A stretch of 64,000 bases of DNA from Melieria omissa. Lineage: Eukaryota; Arthropoda; Insecta; Diptera; Ulidiidae. A model generated the notes under the pieces. That model did not search any database and had not been told where the DNA came from. It saw only the letters and a list, made by a program, of their open reading frames with translations. Positions 10,731 to 21,060 of this stretch are shown one piece after another; within the stretch, counting starts at the first letter, position 1, and each line of letters starts with the position of its first letter. The position numbers were made by a program, and so were the translations under genes. The stretch covers positions 17,916,921-17,980,920 of the forward strand of contig OZ020269.1 of the NCBI GenBank assembly GCA_963971225.1, given 5' to 3'.

Positions 10731-13700
10731 TCAAGCATATGGTGTTTTGTTTCGCACGATCGGAGTAGCTGATGTTTGTTTTTGGTATCTTGTATGGAAT
10801 CTGGGCTGGATTTCAAGCATTACAACAACATTAGTGTAAAAAAACGCAGGTTTAAAACATGTTTTTTCGGTATTTATTTAAGTCTGTTTTACTCGGTGTG
10901 AAGTAAAAGTTCTGTTTCACTCAGTGTGAAGTAGAAGTTCTGCTTCCCTCGGTGTGCTTGCTGTAATTTACCGTTACTTAACCTCATTATGGCTTTATGT
11001 TTTTTTCTGGATGTTTTGCTTCCCAACAGAACACAAGCACTGTCGCTGCTGTAGCGAAAAGGTTTTCGAATGATGCAGTGCTTGCTTTGTTGTAGAATAG
11101 AACTATTCTGTCAACGCGACAATGAACTACAGAATTTGACAGTACTGTGCAGTAGTGAAGTGTGCCAAATAGAATGTTTTGTACAGCTCTTTAGTACCTA
11201 TGGAGATTTTTACTAATGTGTATTGTTTTTGTTTTTGTACTATCGACTGCCTTGTTTTCTTCAATGTTGCCGCTATGCTTGGGACACGCTGTGAGGCGTA
11301 CAAATTGTTTAATTTACCAGAAAAAAAAGGTCAGCAAATGAGCTAATTGTTGATTAAATGAAAGATATTATGGTGTAAATGCAACAACAACATTTTAACA
11401 CAATTAAATTGTAATTAATTTGGAATTAAGACTTAATGTCACGAATAGAAACAACAACAAAAACGAATGTTCATTTCTTTCTTTTCTTTGCAGGTAAACT
11501 ATTTGAAGCTTATTGTTGTTGTACTCCACATGCAAGTAGCTTTGTGTGTGTGTGTCTGTACTGTACTGTAAGTACATAGAATAGTTTTCATTGGGGCGCC
11601 GTTATAAAAACTACAACACCAACAAGTTCCGCTCCAATAAACGCCGAACCACAGAACAGTGACTGCTCTGACTTGTTACTGAAATTTAATGCAGAAAATG
11701 TAGACAGAATAAAATGAAAAAAATATATATATGAAGACAAACTCGAAATGCTGAAATGTCGATTAAAAAGATTTTAACCCTTAACTGCATGAATTATTTT
11801 CACGTTTTCTAAATAAAAGTAGGTTTTTCTTTTTAACACATGAAACCAATGAAAAGTGAATTAAATATTAATAAACAGATTTCGAATGTGGTTGTCATTT
11901 CAAAATATTATATCGAGGTTTAATTTGAAAATATATACAATTATGTAGGTGTGCCTAAAGACATCAATACTTATGCATTTGAGGGTTAAATCGATTTTTT
12001 GCTTACTGTCAGATAGATGAGATTTTGTGTAAAGTTACACTGGCGGCACTATAAAAAGATTGAAAACTTGGCCGTAATTGTTGCTGCATTAGACGCACAA
12101 GATGCTTTTTGCATTGAAAATAACACTAACAACAACAAAACACTACATTGACACTATGCATCTGGCGCCAGCGAAAACCGCAAATCGGTGTTGAATTAAA
12201 AGTCTTAAATATTATTGCCACATTTTATGTAAAAAATTCAAGTATTAACTTACAAACACACAACGAATGTCTATCAAATTCAGTGGAAACTACCACAAGC
12301 AAACATCGTTTGAAAAGTTTTTAGTTTTTTTTACTGTAAAAAATAACTGAATTTGCAATAAAAAATCGCAACTCGTTGATAAACTCACTGGAAATTGGTT
12401 GATTAATGATATTTTGGCGCCTATGGTTGCGGCGTCTTATCGGCAACGCGACGCTCCAATGCGCAATGCAACACTTTGGCGCAGTTGAATCGAAGCGTGT
12501 CAAGTGGAACGCACGTACTATCGTCGCACTGGCGACATTCCGTGCCGTTCTTGGAAATATTTCAACGCTTAAGTCAGCAAAAATGCGAAATTAGTGATTA
12601 GGTTTTATGGCCAAATTGCTTTATTGGGTGAATGACCGGCAGCAATGTGCTCTTGGGTTATATGAGGAATTTTCACATTTATTATTTTAAGTCCAAATTG
12701 TTGTTATTTGATGCGCAAAACTGAATTGAAGTTTGAATTTTCAGAAAAAATTCTTTCTATAAAGTTTCACTTGATGTTTGAGCCATAAATTTGTTTATTA
12801 AATTTATGCAGCAAATAAATGTTTGAAAATATGAAATGCCTTAAATTTCACACACACACACACACATCTGTAACGCCAGCGTCATGGCAACCCTGTTCTG
12901 CGGCACTCATCAAAAACCATGCGCCGAAAACCAAAAAAAATTCCAATCAACTGCGCCAACCAGCCAAATGGCCAATGCACCGGAAGTTAGCCACAAATGC
13001 GGCTCGCTCCACTACGCATTGCACCATTTTTCACACTTTTCGCGCAATTTTCTGTCCGCTTTTTTTTCTTTGGTTGTGTTTCTGTATTGGGCAACAATTG
13101 TTGCCGGCTGGTTTTTTGCTGCTGCTGCTGCTGCCGCTGGTCCCAATTCACACACTTGTGCCACCGCCGCCACAACTGACAATTGTGCTGCCTGGTTGTC
13201 ATGACAATTGTTGTGTCATTGTTTTATGCCATTTTTTACTGTTGCTTTTTTTTGTTACTGTTGTTATGCCGAGTGGTGTTTCCTCTACAGCTCGTGGTTT
13301 ATTTATGTTTTTCCTTTCATAAAAGTTCACAATGAAAAAATGTGATTTTTCATGAAAATCAACAGCGCCACATATTGCCGCACACAATCGTTTTGCCACT
13401 CAAAATGGTTGCAAAGCAGAGCAAAAACAAAAAAAAAAAACAATTGCGTACAACAATTTCACAGCATGCCAACTGTCAATGTCGAGTGACAGTTATCACT
13501 CAACGTTCGTCATGACAATTGCCAACAGGTATGAAAATCGTCAATTGAATTGCTGTGGATGGGCAATGACTGCTGGCCGTGTGTGGGAGTGCGCGTGTGT
13601 CTTTGGGTGTATATGTGTGTGTGTGTGTGTGTTTATGAGTCTGCGGTAGGCCTTATGCCACATAACGTGTCTGAGTGGAGCACTTTTGCGTTGAACGAAC

Positions 13701-13796
13701 TTTAGAGTTTGTTAACCCTTTTGGTTCCGAAGATAGCCTACAGGAATTCTTAGCTTGAAAAGTGCTTTAATTTACAGTTAGCGGTTTTTTGTGTTT
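10731..13796. other. Non-coding spacer with a ratchet-like motif and microsatellites
   Basis: AT-rich, with TG/CA tracts (12849-12866 and 13616-13632). The overlapping open frames at 12819-13400 on both strands are hydrophobic or low-complexity and show no family features. The polypyrimidine-CAG|GTAAAC motif at 11474-11500 is annotated separately. Confidence 0.4.
11474..11500 (+). promoter_or_regulatory. Candidate recursive-splice (ratchet) site
   Basis: A pyrimidine tract (TTTCTTTCTTTTCTTTG) leads directly into CAG|GTAAAC, with the junction after 11493. It is therefore a 3' splice-site-like sequence fused to a 5' splice-site-like sequence with no exon between. Fly ratchet sites have the form (Y)n-N-CAG|GTAAGT and occur in very long introns. 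Here the donor half lacks G at +5, so it is weaker than consensus. Use in vivo is unproven. Confidence 0.35.
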
Positions 13797-13804
13797 ATTT
13801 ATAC

Positions 13805-13978
13805 CAGTGGCGGATTCAGGAGATGCTTTTGGGGTTAAAACTCTCGCCCCCGCCACCCCCGCCCCCCAAATATAAAGGTCGACTTTAAGTTTTCATACAA
13901 ATTAAAACAAAGATTTATGAATATCAAAGAATTAATTTTCAAAAATAATCCGAAAATATTTTTCTGAATCCGCCCCTG
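13805..13978. mobile_element. hAT-type MITE, 174 bp
   Basis: CAGTGGCGGATTCAG at the left end matches CTGAATCCGCCCCTG at the right end as an inverted repeat (14 of 15). The flanks ATTTATAC (13797-13804) and TTTTTTAC (13979-13986) match at 6 of 8 positions, consistent with an eroded 8-bp hAT target duplication. The interior is non-coding with a C-rich run at 13845-13866. Ends of the form CAG(T/G)GGCGG are typical of hAT elements. Confidence 0.7.
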
Positions 13979-14131
13979 TTTTTTACACATATATAGTAAA
14001 ATATTAATATGTTTATATACAAAGCCCTTTTCATTTTCAAAGTTAAACAAAAGTAAGAAGTTTTAAAATATCGAATTTGCATAATGTTTCGCATTACGTC
14101 AAATTGTCAAACTCCAAATTGTTTAAAAAAC

Positions 14132-14160
14132 AGGGGCGTATTCAGAAACAATATTTTGCT
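14132..14160. mobile_element. Orphan hAT-type end related to the neighbouring MITE
   Basis: CAGGGGCGTATTCAGAAA differs at few positions from the inverted end of the element at 13805-13978, but no partner end is seen downstream. It is probably one end of a second, truncated copy. The 14160-14990 interval beyond it is AT-rich, with TTTTTAATT- and AAATATAA-like low complexity and nothing further recognised. Confidence 0.5.
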
Positions 14161-14994
14161 GGGTTTCAAAAAGTAATTCTTTAATATTCATAACAACAAC
14201 CAAAAAATAAAATTAACAATTTTTTTATTCAAAGTTTAATTTTAAATTTTTTTTAATTTTATTTTTGTGATTTTTTGTTAGGGAACACATTTTTGATTTT
14301 TTACTGAATTCATGCATTTTGAATTAACAAAGTTATATAATAAAATAAGAAAACAACAACAAAATATGTTATTTTGAATTTAAAAAAATAGGTTAAAAAT
14401 CAAACATTTATTATTTTTTTTAATGGACAAGTTTGCATATTTTTAGATTTTTAAACCTGTGGGGGAAATTATAGACATTTTACTATCTTAACTTTTGTTG
14501 TTGTTTGTCATTCTATAAATTTTTGGAAAAATTTCAATATGCCATGAAACATTTAGTAATGTTTTTAATTTCACTAAAAAAAACTATATCAAAAATCTCG
14601 ACGAACTTTTCATATATAGAAAATTTTAAATATGAAAGGAATGTTTTGAATTAAAAAATTAAATTCAAAATAACATGTTTTGTTGTTGTTTTCTAGGTAG
14701 GTTAAAATAGGTTTTGTTTAAAAATTTGTTTAAATATGAAAAATTCTCCGAAAATCGATTACCAGTGATTTTTAAATCAACAACAAAAATTAAAAATATA
14801 GAAAAATTAAGTTTTATGAATTAAAAAAATTAAAAAAGAAAAATTATAAAAAAATATAAATATAAAAATATAATATAAATATAAAATATAAATTTTTTAT
14901 AAATAAAAAAAAATAATTAAAAAAGAAGAAAATTAAAAAAAATTAAAAGAGAAAAGTTTAATTTATATTTCTATAAAAAAAACTATAAAATTTC

Positions 14995-15147
14995 TGTCGG
15001 TGCGAACGTTTATTTGCGAGTAAAATATAATGTTACAATTCAAGTTCAAGTTTCATTTACAGAAAAGGGTTGTTCACAATAGATTAATATGAGTGAGATC
15101 GAATTTCGAGTTTCGAATTTGTTCGGGATTTTTGCTCATTCTCAATA
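14995..15147 (-). repeat. Copia element 3' LTR
   Basis: 153 bp, identical base for base to the LTR at 19649-19801 by eye. Read on the element strand it begins TATTGAGAATG and ends GCACCGACA, so the terminal dinucleotides are TA...CA rather than TG...CA. The ATTTC duplication on both sides supports these boundaries. Confidence 0.9.
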
Positions 15148-15193
15148 CCTGACCTCAAAAAAACCGAACAATTTATGAATTACAAAGATGTTG

Positions 15194-18100
15194 TTATTTT
15201 AATCCTAACATACTCGTAAATGTACAATGTTTCTTCTTGTGTAAGTTTTTTGTTAATACATCAGCTATCATATTTTCTGTAGATACATATTTTAATTCAA
15301 CATGATTCTTACTAACAACTTCTCTTACAAAATGATGTTTTATATCTATATGCTTACTTCTAGCATGGTATACAGGGTTTTTTGCTAATTGTTGAGCACT
15401 TAAATTATCGCTTAATATAAGAGTTGGTGATTTTGCAACGCATCCTATTTCGGCCAAAAGTCTTCTTAAATATACTGCTTCTTTGGCTGCAGTGGAAAGT
15501 GCCACGTATTCGGCTTCTGTGCTACTTAAAGCAACTGTGTTTTGCTTCCTGGACTCCCAAGAGAACGCACTTCCACCTAGAAAGAAAGCATATCCGGTGT
15601 AGGATTTGCGATCTATGGTATCACCGCCCCAATCTGCATCGACGTATCCAAACACTGGTTTGCCACATGCGCGGTAAGATAGCTTCTTGTTAATCGTTGT
15701 CGCTAAATATCGCAGCACGTGCTTCACGCCAGCCTCGTGCTCACTATGTGGATTCTTATTGCGTTGCGCCAACTTTGACACAGAATGTAGTATATCAGGC
15801 CTAGTAGAAAGTGCTAGGTACATCAGTGCCCCGATTGATGATTGATAAACTGTCGGGTCAACCCTAGCGCAATCGCTGTCGTTGCAACCGATCTGGAATC
15901 CAGCATCCAACGGCGTTGCTGCTGAACGGCAATTTTCCATGTTGTATTGCTTTAATAGATTCTTGATGTACTGCGCTTGATCAATGCTAACTGCCCCACA
16001 TTCTCCGTCGCGTTCAATCCTCATGCCCAAAAAATACTGCAATGGCCCCTTATCAACACATTTGAAATTATCGGATATCTTTGATTTGATCGCCATCAGG
16101 TCAGCGTACGATTGACATGCTACAATAATATCATCTACGTATACAGTAACAAGGCAGAGGTTACCTTTTATGTTCTGCTTGTATAAGCACGGCTCGTTGT
16201 CGCACGGAGTAAGGCCAATGTTTTTTAGTGCAGCGTCCAGTTTGGCATTCCACTCTCTGCCAGACTGCTTCAACCCATAAATTGCCTTATTCAACTTTAA
16301 AACGCGTTTCGGATACTTTTCGTTGACATAGCTTTCTGGTTGCTTCATATAAACCTCGTCGTTTAAATCGCTGTTCAAGTAAGCAGTGCACACGTCCATT
16401 TGGTGCATATACATTTTTAACTCTGCTGAAAGTGCCATCACCATGCGTATTGTAGCAAAACGGCACACGGGCGAAAACGTCTCAAAATAGTTTACACCCC
16501 ATTGTTGGCTACAACCCTTTGCGACCAACCGTGATTTAAAACGCTCAATGCTGCCATGTTTGTCCCTCTTAACGCTGAATACCCATTTGCATCCGATCGC
16601 CTTCTGCCCTACTGGCAGATCAGTTAAGATCCAAGTCTTATTCGCTTCGAGCGCCGTATACTCTGCCTCCATTGCTTCTTGCCACTCTTTCGCATTTGCG
16701 CTGGACAATGCTTCAGATACCGTTTGTGGTATTGTAAATTCATTTACGTCTTTCATTACGTTTAATGTATTGTATACTTTTCTTGGCCGGCCACGTCCTC
16801 CGGTGCGAAGTAATTTTGGTCTTCCTGGTCCGACGCGCTCCTCTGCACTAACATAATCTTCGCTGCCGTACTCGTCTTTGCCGCTTATGTCGCTATTACT
16901 GCAACTGCTATCTCTGTTGTGAACATCGTTGTTGCTGCGATTGTCGTCGTCACTATCGTAATCTTTCACCATAGGTACATCTTGCTGTTTTTCACCATCT
17001 TCGATACCAATGAGTACTTGCTCCCTATCATTTTGAACAGTCCCATTTTCTTCAAATAAAACATTTCTCTTTTCAATTACTTGCTTTGCAGCAGGGTCAT
17101 ATAGGCGGTATGCCTTCGATGTCATGGAATAACCCACCATTTTGTACACCTTTCCTTTTGCTTGAAATATCTTATGAGTTTTATTAAGCGCTACTGCAAT
17201 TGATCCAAAAACTCGTAAGTGCCTCACCATTGGTTTCTTTCCGCTCCAGACCTCGTATGGTGTTGCATCGGTTAGAGCCTTCGTAGGTGACCTGTTTCGC
17301 AGGTACACTGCAGTTGCGACTGCTTCAGCCCACAACGATTCGCACATTCCCGAATGGACTAACATGCTCCTTGCCATTTCGACTATAGTCCGATTCGCGC
17401 GCTCAGCGACACCATTTTGCTGCGGTGTATATGGCACAGTTAGTTGCCGAGCAATACCATTGTTTTCCAAAAATTTGTCGAATTTTTTATTTACGTATTC
17501 ACGACCGTTGTCACTGCGAATAGCCTTAATTCTTTTTCCTGTTTGGCATTCTACCAAATTCTTAAATGCGACGAATTTGTCGAAAACTTCGTCCTTGGTT
17601 TTTAGGAAATATACAAAAACCCGTCTCGACTTGTCATCAATGAAGGTTAAAAAATATTTGGAGCCGCCAAGCGACTGCTTATCAAATGGGCCGCATACAT
17701 CTGTATGAATCAATTCTAATAAATCTTTTGAGCGACTTTCACTTTGGTGTGGGAACGGCTGTGAGTGAATTTTACTTTTCATGCACGTCTTGCAATCTAT
17801 ATCTTCGCGAAAATTAACGTGGCCTATACCGTCTACCATATGCTTTTTGGTCAACTCATGTAAACTACGATAGTTCAAATGGCCAAATCTATTGTGCCAC
17901 ATTACAGCATTTTGTACAGCAGAAAAACATTTATTAGCTCTGGGCTCAAATATAAACAGCTGATTAGTTTTGTTTACTTTCAGAACCAGGTTGCCGTCCC
18001 TGTTTCGTATTTCGGCGAATTTGTTCGTGAAATTCACAATAAAACCTTTCTCTACTGCTCGGCCTACTGACAAAAAATTTCCTTGCATGCTTGGGACATA

Positions 18101-18277
18101 CAAGACGTCTTTTAATGTTAAATCGCACAGTTCGGTTCGTATGTTCACATCGCCTACGCCTTCGGCCAGTATAAAATTGTTTCCTGCTAATTTAATGCGC
18201 TCAGAGTGAGTGGAGAATGTCGAAAAAACGATCGGTCGCAGCACATATGCGCGGTCGCACCACTGTCGAGGCACCAC
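15194..18277 (-). pseudogene. Copia pol: integrase, reverse transcriptase, RNase H
   Basis: A long uninterrupted frame covering most of copia Pol. Approximate positions: GAG-pre-integrase zinc region near residue 126 (HNRFGH, later CKTC), integrase catalytic residues near 191 (HTDVCGP), 254 (SDNGREY) and 290 (AERANR), YVDD of the reverse transcriptase near 712, RNase H near 878 (YVDADWGG) and 918 (TEAEYVAL), and a C-terminus of the usual ADVLTK type. The product would act in the cytoplasmic particle and then integrate the cDNA. In copia elements gag and pol form one frame. Here pol is out of frame with the protease motif upstream, so the first roughly 15 codons of this frame are not the native sequence. 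The domains themselves look intact. Confidence 0.92.
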
Positions 18278-18860
18278 TGTGAATTGTTAAAATCAGTGGT
18301 GTGATTCGCTGCGAACGATTGTTGTTGTCGCCAGCCTTTCTGCTCTTCCTTCTTCATATTGCATTTCGCGGCGAAATGCCCACGTTGTCCGCATTTGAAA
18401 CACTCACCGTTATGTCTCCTTCGCTCATTACTTTTCCCGTTGCGTTTATTGTTGTTGTTGTTATGTCGGTCGCCGCTACTCCTATTATTTCTAGCCACAA
18501 ACGCTTGTTGTTGTTCGCATTCTTGCTGTTCGTACGGTACATTCTTCACTTCTTTTCTCCTTTCACCTTCTTCCAGAATTTTCCCCTTCAGCACATTGAG
18601 TGTGGGCAGCGTGTCTTGAGTCTCGATAGCCACTATAAATTTGTCATATGATTTTGGCAAACTTGACATAAGTATTATGGCTAATAGCTCTTCCACCAGC
18701 TCAATGCCGACTTCTTTTAGCTTGTCGACAGTGCTTGAAAACGTATCTAAATGTTGCGCCATATCGCCACCCTCCGCCATATGAAGGTTGAGCAATTTCT
18801 TATAAAGTGTTACCTTTCGCTTTACCCGTCCAACTTTTCTATCTGGTACAGTGTACTCAT
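18187..18860 (-). pseudogene. Copia gag-protease remnant with deletion and frameshift
   Basis: The segment from about 18822 down to 18187 encodes the C-terminal half of a copia Gag (UBN2-type helical part), then a basic linker, a CCHC zinc knuckle (CFKCGQRGHFAAKC) and the aspartic protease start (CLDSGATAHM). An ATG at 18858-18860 opens a plausible N-terminus, but a stop (18822-18824) ends it after 12 codons. The following gag frame then resumes mid-protein, showing an internal deletion of roughly 60-80 codons by comparison with usual family length. Downstream, the frame shifts near the A-run at 18223-18228 and reads out at 18187. Both lesions block Gag and Gag-Pol synthesis. Confidence 0.88.
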
Positions 18861-18892
18861 GGTTTTTTACTCTTTTTTTCTTTTTTGCTTAA

Positions 18893-19624
18893 GGGAAGGC
18901 TCCCCTGGATTTGGACCGAAAAATGGTTTTTTTTTTTTTTTGCATAAAACGAAGGCTACATATATGTAGAATATGTGTGTAAAAGGATTTTTTGATACGA
19001 CGCGTATTTTCATGGGAGAACACACCTGTCTCACGCGCGCTACGGGACGCTCCACTGCTCTAATTTGCTTCAAACGCGTTTATCTCGAAACCATTTTTTC
19101 CAATCTAACTGAAATCACCGGACTTGATCTAATGATCCGATTTTCTTCATCTAAAAACTGCTCGAATGTATTTGATTTTCTGTATGCCTTGAACCTACAA
19201 TTTGCATAAATAGTTATTTATTTTTAATTTTTAAATGTGGTTGAAATTAAAAAAAGGTGCAAAAAATTTAACTTTTTTCTTCAAATATTCATTGTGCAAG
19301 AATTTTTCGTTTCAATTTTTTGAGTCTGGTTCAATTCACAGACAATTTTGTTATCTTTAAGTAATGACAATGCTTTTTGATTTCAGTCCACTACAAGAGG
19401 CTGCAGGATTACAGTTCTCGAGCGATGTTTGGCGCGCAGAGGCCTACGGAAATCGCCATTTTGTAGCCGCCATTTTGAATTTCATCAAGTTTTTTAACTT
19501 TTTAAACTCCTAAATAATAGACGAATTTAATAGTCAAAACCGGAAGTTTGTACGCCTTTTCATTATCCCACAAAAAAATTACAAACTTTGCCTTATTTTT
19601 GCCCAAATCCAGGGGAGCCTTTCC
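18893..19624. mobile_element. TTAA-flanked MITE (piggyBac-type) nested in the copia leader
   Basis: 732 bp between two TTAA tetranucleotides (18889-18892 and 19625-19628). Its 22-bp ends, starting GGGAAGGCTCCCC and ending GGGGAGCCTTTCC, are inverted with one mismatch. TTAA target duplication is the hallmark of piggyBac-type transposition, although the piggyBac end normally begins CCC, so the assignment is tentative. The interior has no coding potential. It lies between the copia primer site and gag, so it would be carried in the full-length copia RNA. Confidence 0.8.
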
Positions 19625-19630
19625 TTAAGG

Positions 19631-19648
19631 GCGCCTGGGCCCATAACC
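19631..19648 (-). other. Copia primer-binding site (initiator Met-tRNA half)
   Basis: On the element strand the sequence right after the 5' LTR is GGTTATGGGCCCAGGCGC. The core GGTTATGGGCCCAG matches what I recall for Drosophila copia, which is primed by an internal fragment of initiator tRNA-Met rather than by a tRNA 3' end. The last few bases lie next to the MITE's TTAA. Confidence 0.8.
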
Positions 19649-19801
19649 TGTCGGTGCGAACGTTTATTTGCGAGTAAAATATAATGTTACAATTCAAGTT
19701 CAAGTTTCATTTACAGAAAAGGGTTGTTCACAATAGATTAATATGAGTGAGATCGAATTTCGAGTTTCGAATTTGTTCGGGATTTTTGCTCATTCTCAAT
19801 A
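19649..19801 (-). repeat. Copia element 5' LTR
   Basis: The second LTR copy, directly adjoining the primer-binding site on its inner side and the ATTTC duplication on its outer side. Identity with the other LTR implies a young insertion, although 153 bp gives little dating power. Confidence 0.9.
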
Positions 19802-19934
19802 ATTTCAAATTTAGATATTCAAAATATTTGAAAAAATTAGAAATTCCAAATTTTTTTTTTTCATTTTTCTTGTCAAACAACAAGAAAACCAATTTAAAAA
19901 AAAGTGAAATATTTGAAAAAAATATAAAATTACC

Positions 19935-20714
19935 AAATCTCAGTCAAATCTCAGTCAAGTCTCAGTCAAATCTCAGTCAAGTCTCAGTCAAGTCTCAGTC
20001 AAGTCTCAGTCAAGTTTCAGTCAAGTCTCAGTCAAGTCTCAGTCGAGTCTCAGTCAGGTCTCAGTCAAGTCTCAGTCATGTCTCAGTCAAGTCTCAGTCA
20101 AATCTCAGTCAAGTCTCAGCCAAGTCTCAGTCAGGTCTCAGTCAAGTCTCTGTCAAGTCTCAGTCGTGTCTAGTCAAGTTTAAGTCAAGTCTCAGTCAAG
20201 TCTCAGTCAAGTCTCAGTCAAGTTTCAGTCAAGTTTCAGTCAAGTCTCAGTCAAGTCTCAGTCGAGTCTCAGTCAAGTCTCAGTCAAGTCTCAGTCAAGT
20301 CTCAGTCAAGTCTCAGTCATGTCTCAGTCAAGTCTCAGTCAAGTCTCAGTCAAGTCTCAGTCAAGTTTCAGTCAAGTCTCAGTCAAGTCTCAGTCAAGTT
20401 TCAGTCAAGCCTCAGTCAAGTCTCAGTCAAGTCTCAGTCGAGTCTCAGTCAAGTCTCAGTCAAGTCTCATTCAAGTCTCAGTCAGGTCTCAGTCAAGTCT
20501 CTGTCAAGTGTCAGTCGAGTCTAGTCAAGTCTCAGTCAAGTCTCAGTCAAGTTTAAGTCAAGTCTCAGTAAAGTCTCAGTCAACTCTCAGTCAAGTCTCA
20601 GTCAAATCCCAGTCAAATCTCAGTCAAGTCTCAGTCAAGTCGCAGTCAAGTCTCAGTCAAGTCTCAGTCAGGTCTCAGTCAAGACTAGTCAAGTCTAAGT
20701 CAAGTCTCAGTCTC
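19935..20714 (+). repeat. 11-bp minisatellite (TCTCAGTCAAG)n, about 70 copies
   Basis: About 780 bp of near-perfect TCTCAGTCAAG units with scattered variants (AAGTTT, GAGTCT, AGGTCT and two to three single-unit truncations). It starts about 130 bp outside the copia 5' LTR. The unit lacks stops in all three plus frames, so two long Ser/Gln/Val/Lys-repeat frames run through it. These are composition artefacts and one of them begins inside the LTR. Confidence 0.95.
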
Positions 20715-20799
20715 ATTAAAATGTTAAATATTAAAAAAAAAATTATACAGCTTTTTGGATATTGAACTATAACTTTTTTTAAAATAAAAATATTAATGT

Positions 20800-21060
20800 T
20801 AATAAATACTGAAAAAAATATTAAAAAGTTTTAAATATGAAAGGCTCATAATTTTTTGTGCCCATTTTAAATGCTGAATATTAAAAAACATGTTTTAATA
20901 TTTTTTTAATATTAAAAAACATTTTATTATTTTTTTAATATTAAAAAACGGTTTTTTAATATTTTTTAATATTAAAAAACTTTTTTTAAATATGTTCTTT
21001 CATTTTAAAAAACATTTTTTTTAATTTTAATGTGAAAAACTTTTGTAAGTTTATTATTCT
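20800..21060. repeat. AT-rich palindromic repeats (TTTTTAATATTAAAAAAC)
   Basis: Four to five near-tandem blocks of TTTTTAATATTAAAAAAC spaced about 40-60 bp apart. Each block is self-complementary and could extrude as a cruciform. The DNA on to 21420 is AT-rich without further structure. Confidence 0.7.

Larger units (their letters stand above)
14995..19801 (-). mobile_element. Defective Ty1/copia LTR retrotransposon
   Basis: A 4.8-kb element read on the minus strand, bounded by identical 153-bp LTRs and by the 5-bp duplication ATTTC (14990-14994 and 19802-19806). Element order is 5' LTR, primer site, leader, gag, protease, integrase, reverse transcriptase, RNase H, 3' LTR. Integrase before RT is diagnostic of Ty1/copia (Pseudoviridae). 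Lesions: an internal gag deletion with a stop 12 codons after the apparent start, a frameshift close to the protease motif, and a TTAA-flanked MITE in the leader. It cannot make its own Gag, but its LTRs and primer site look usable by a helper. Upstream of the 3' LTR the polypurine tract is weak (GAGGTCAGG). Confidence 0.93.

Noticed and set aside
12819..13400. Overlapping 60-167-residue frames on both strands
   Set aside because: Microsatellite-rich sequence with several mutually exclusive frames and no conserved domain.
13515..13540. CAACAG|GTATGA as a third ratchet site
   Set aside because: No pyrimidine tract upstream.
19747..20765. Long plus-strand frames with an 11-residue Ser/Gln/Val/Lys repeat
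   Set aside because: Product of an 11-bp repeat lacking stops in any frame; one frame begins inside a copia LTR and no promoter or exon supports them.
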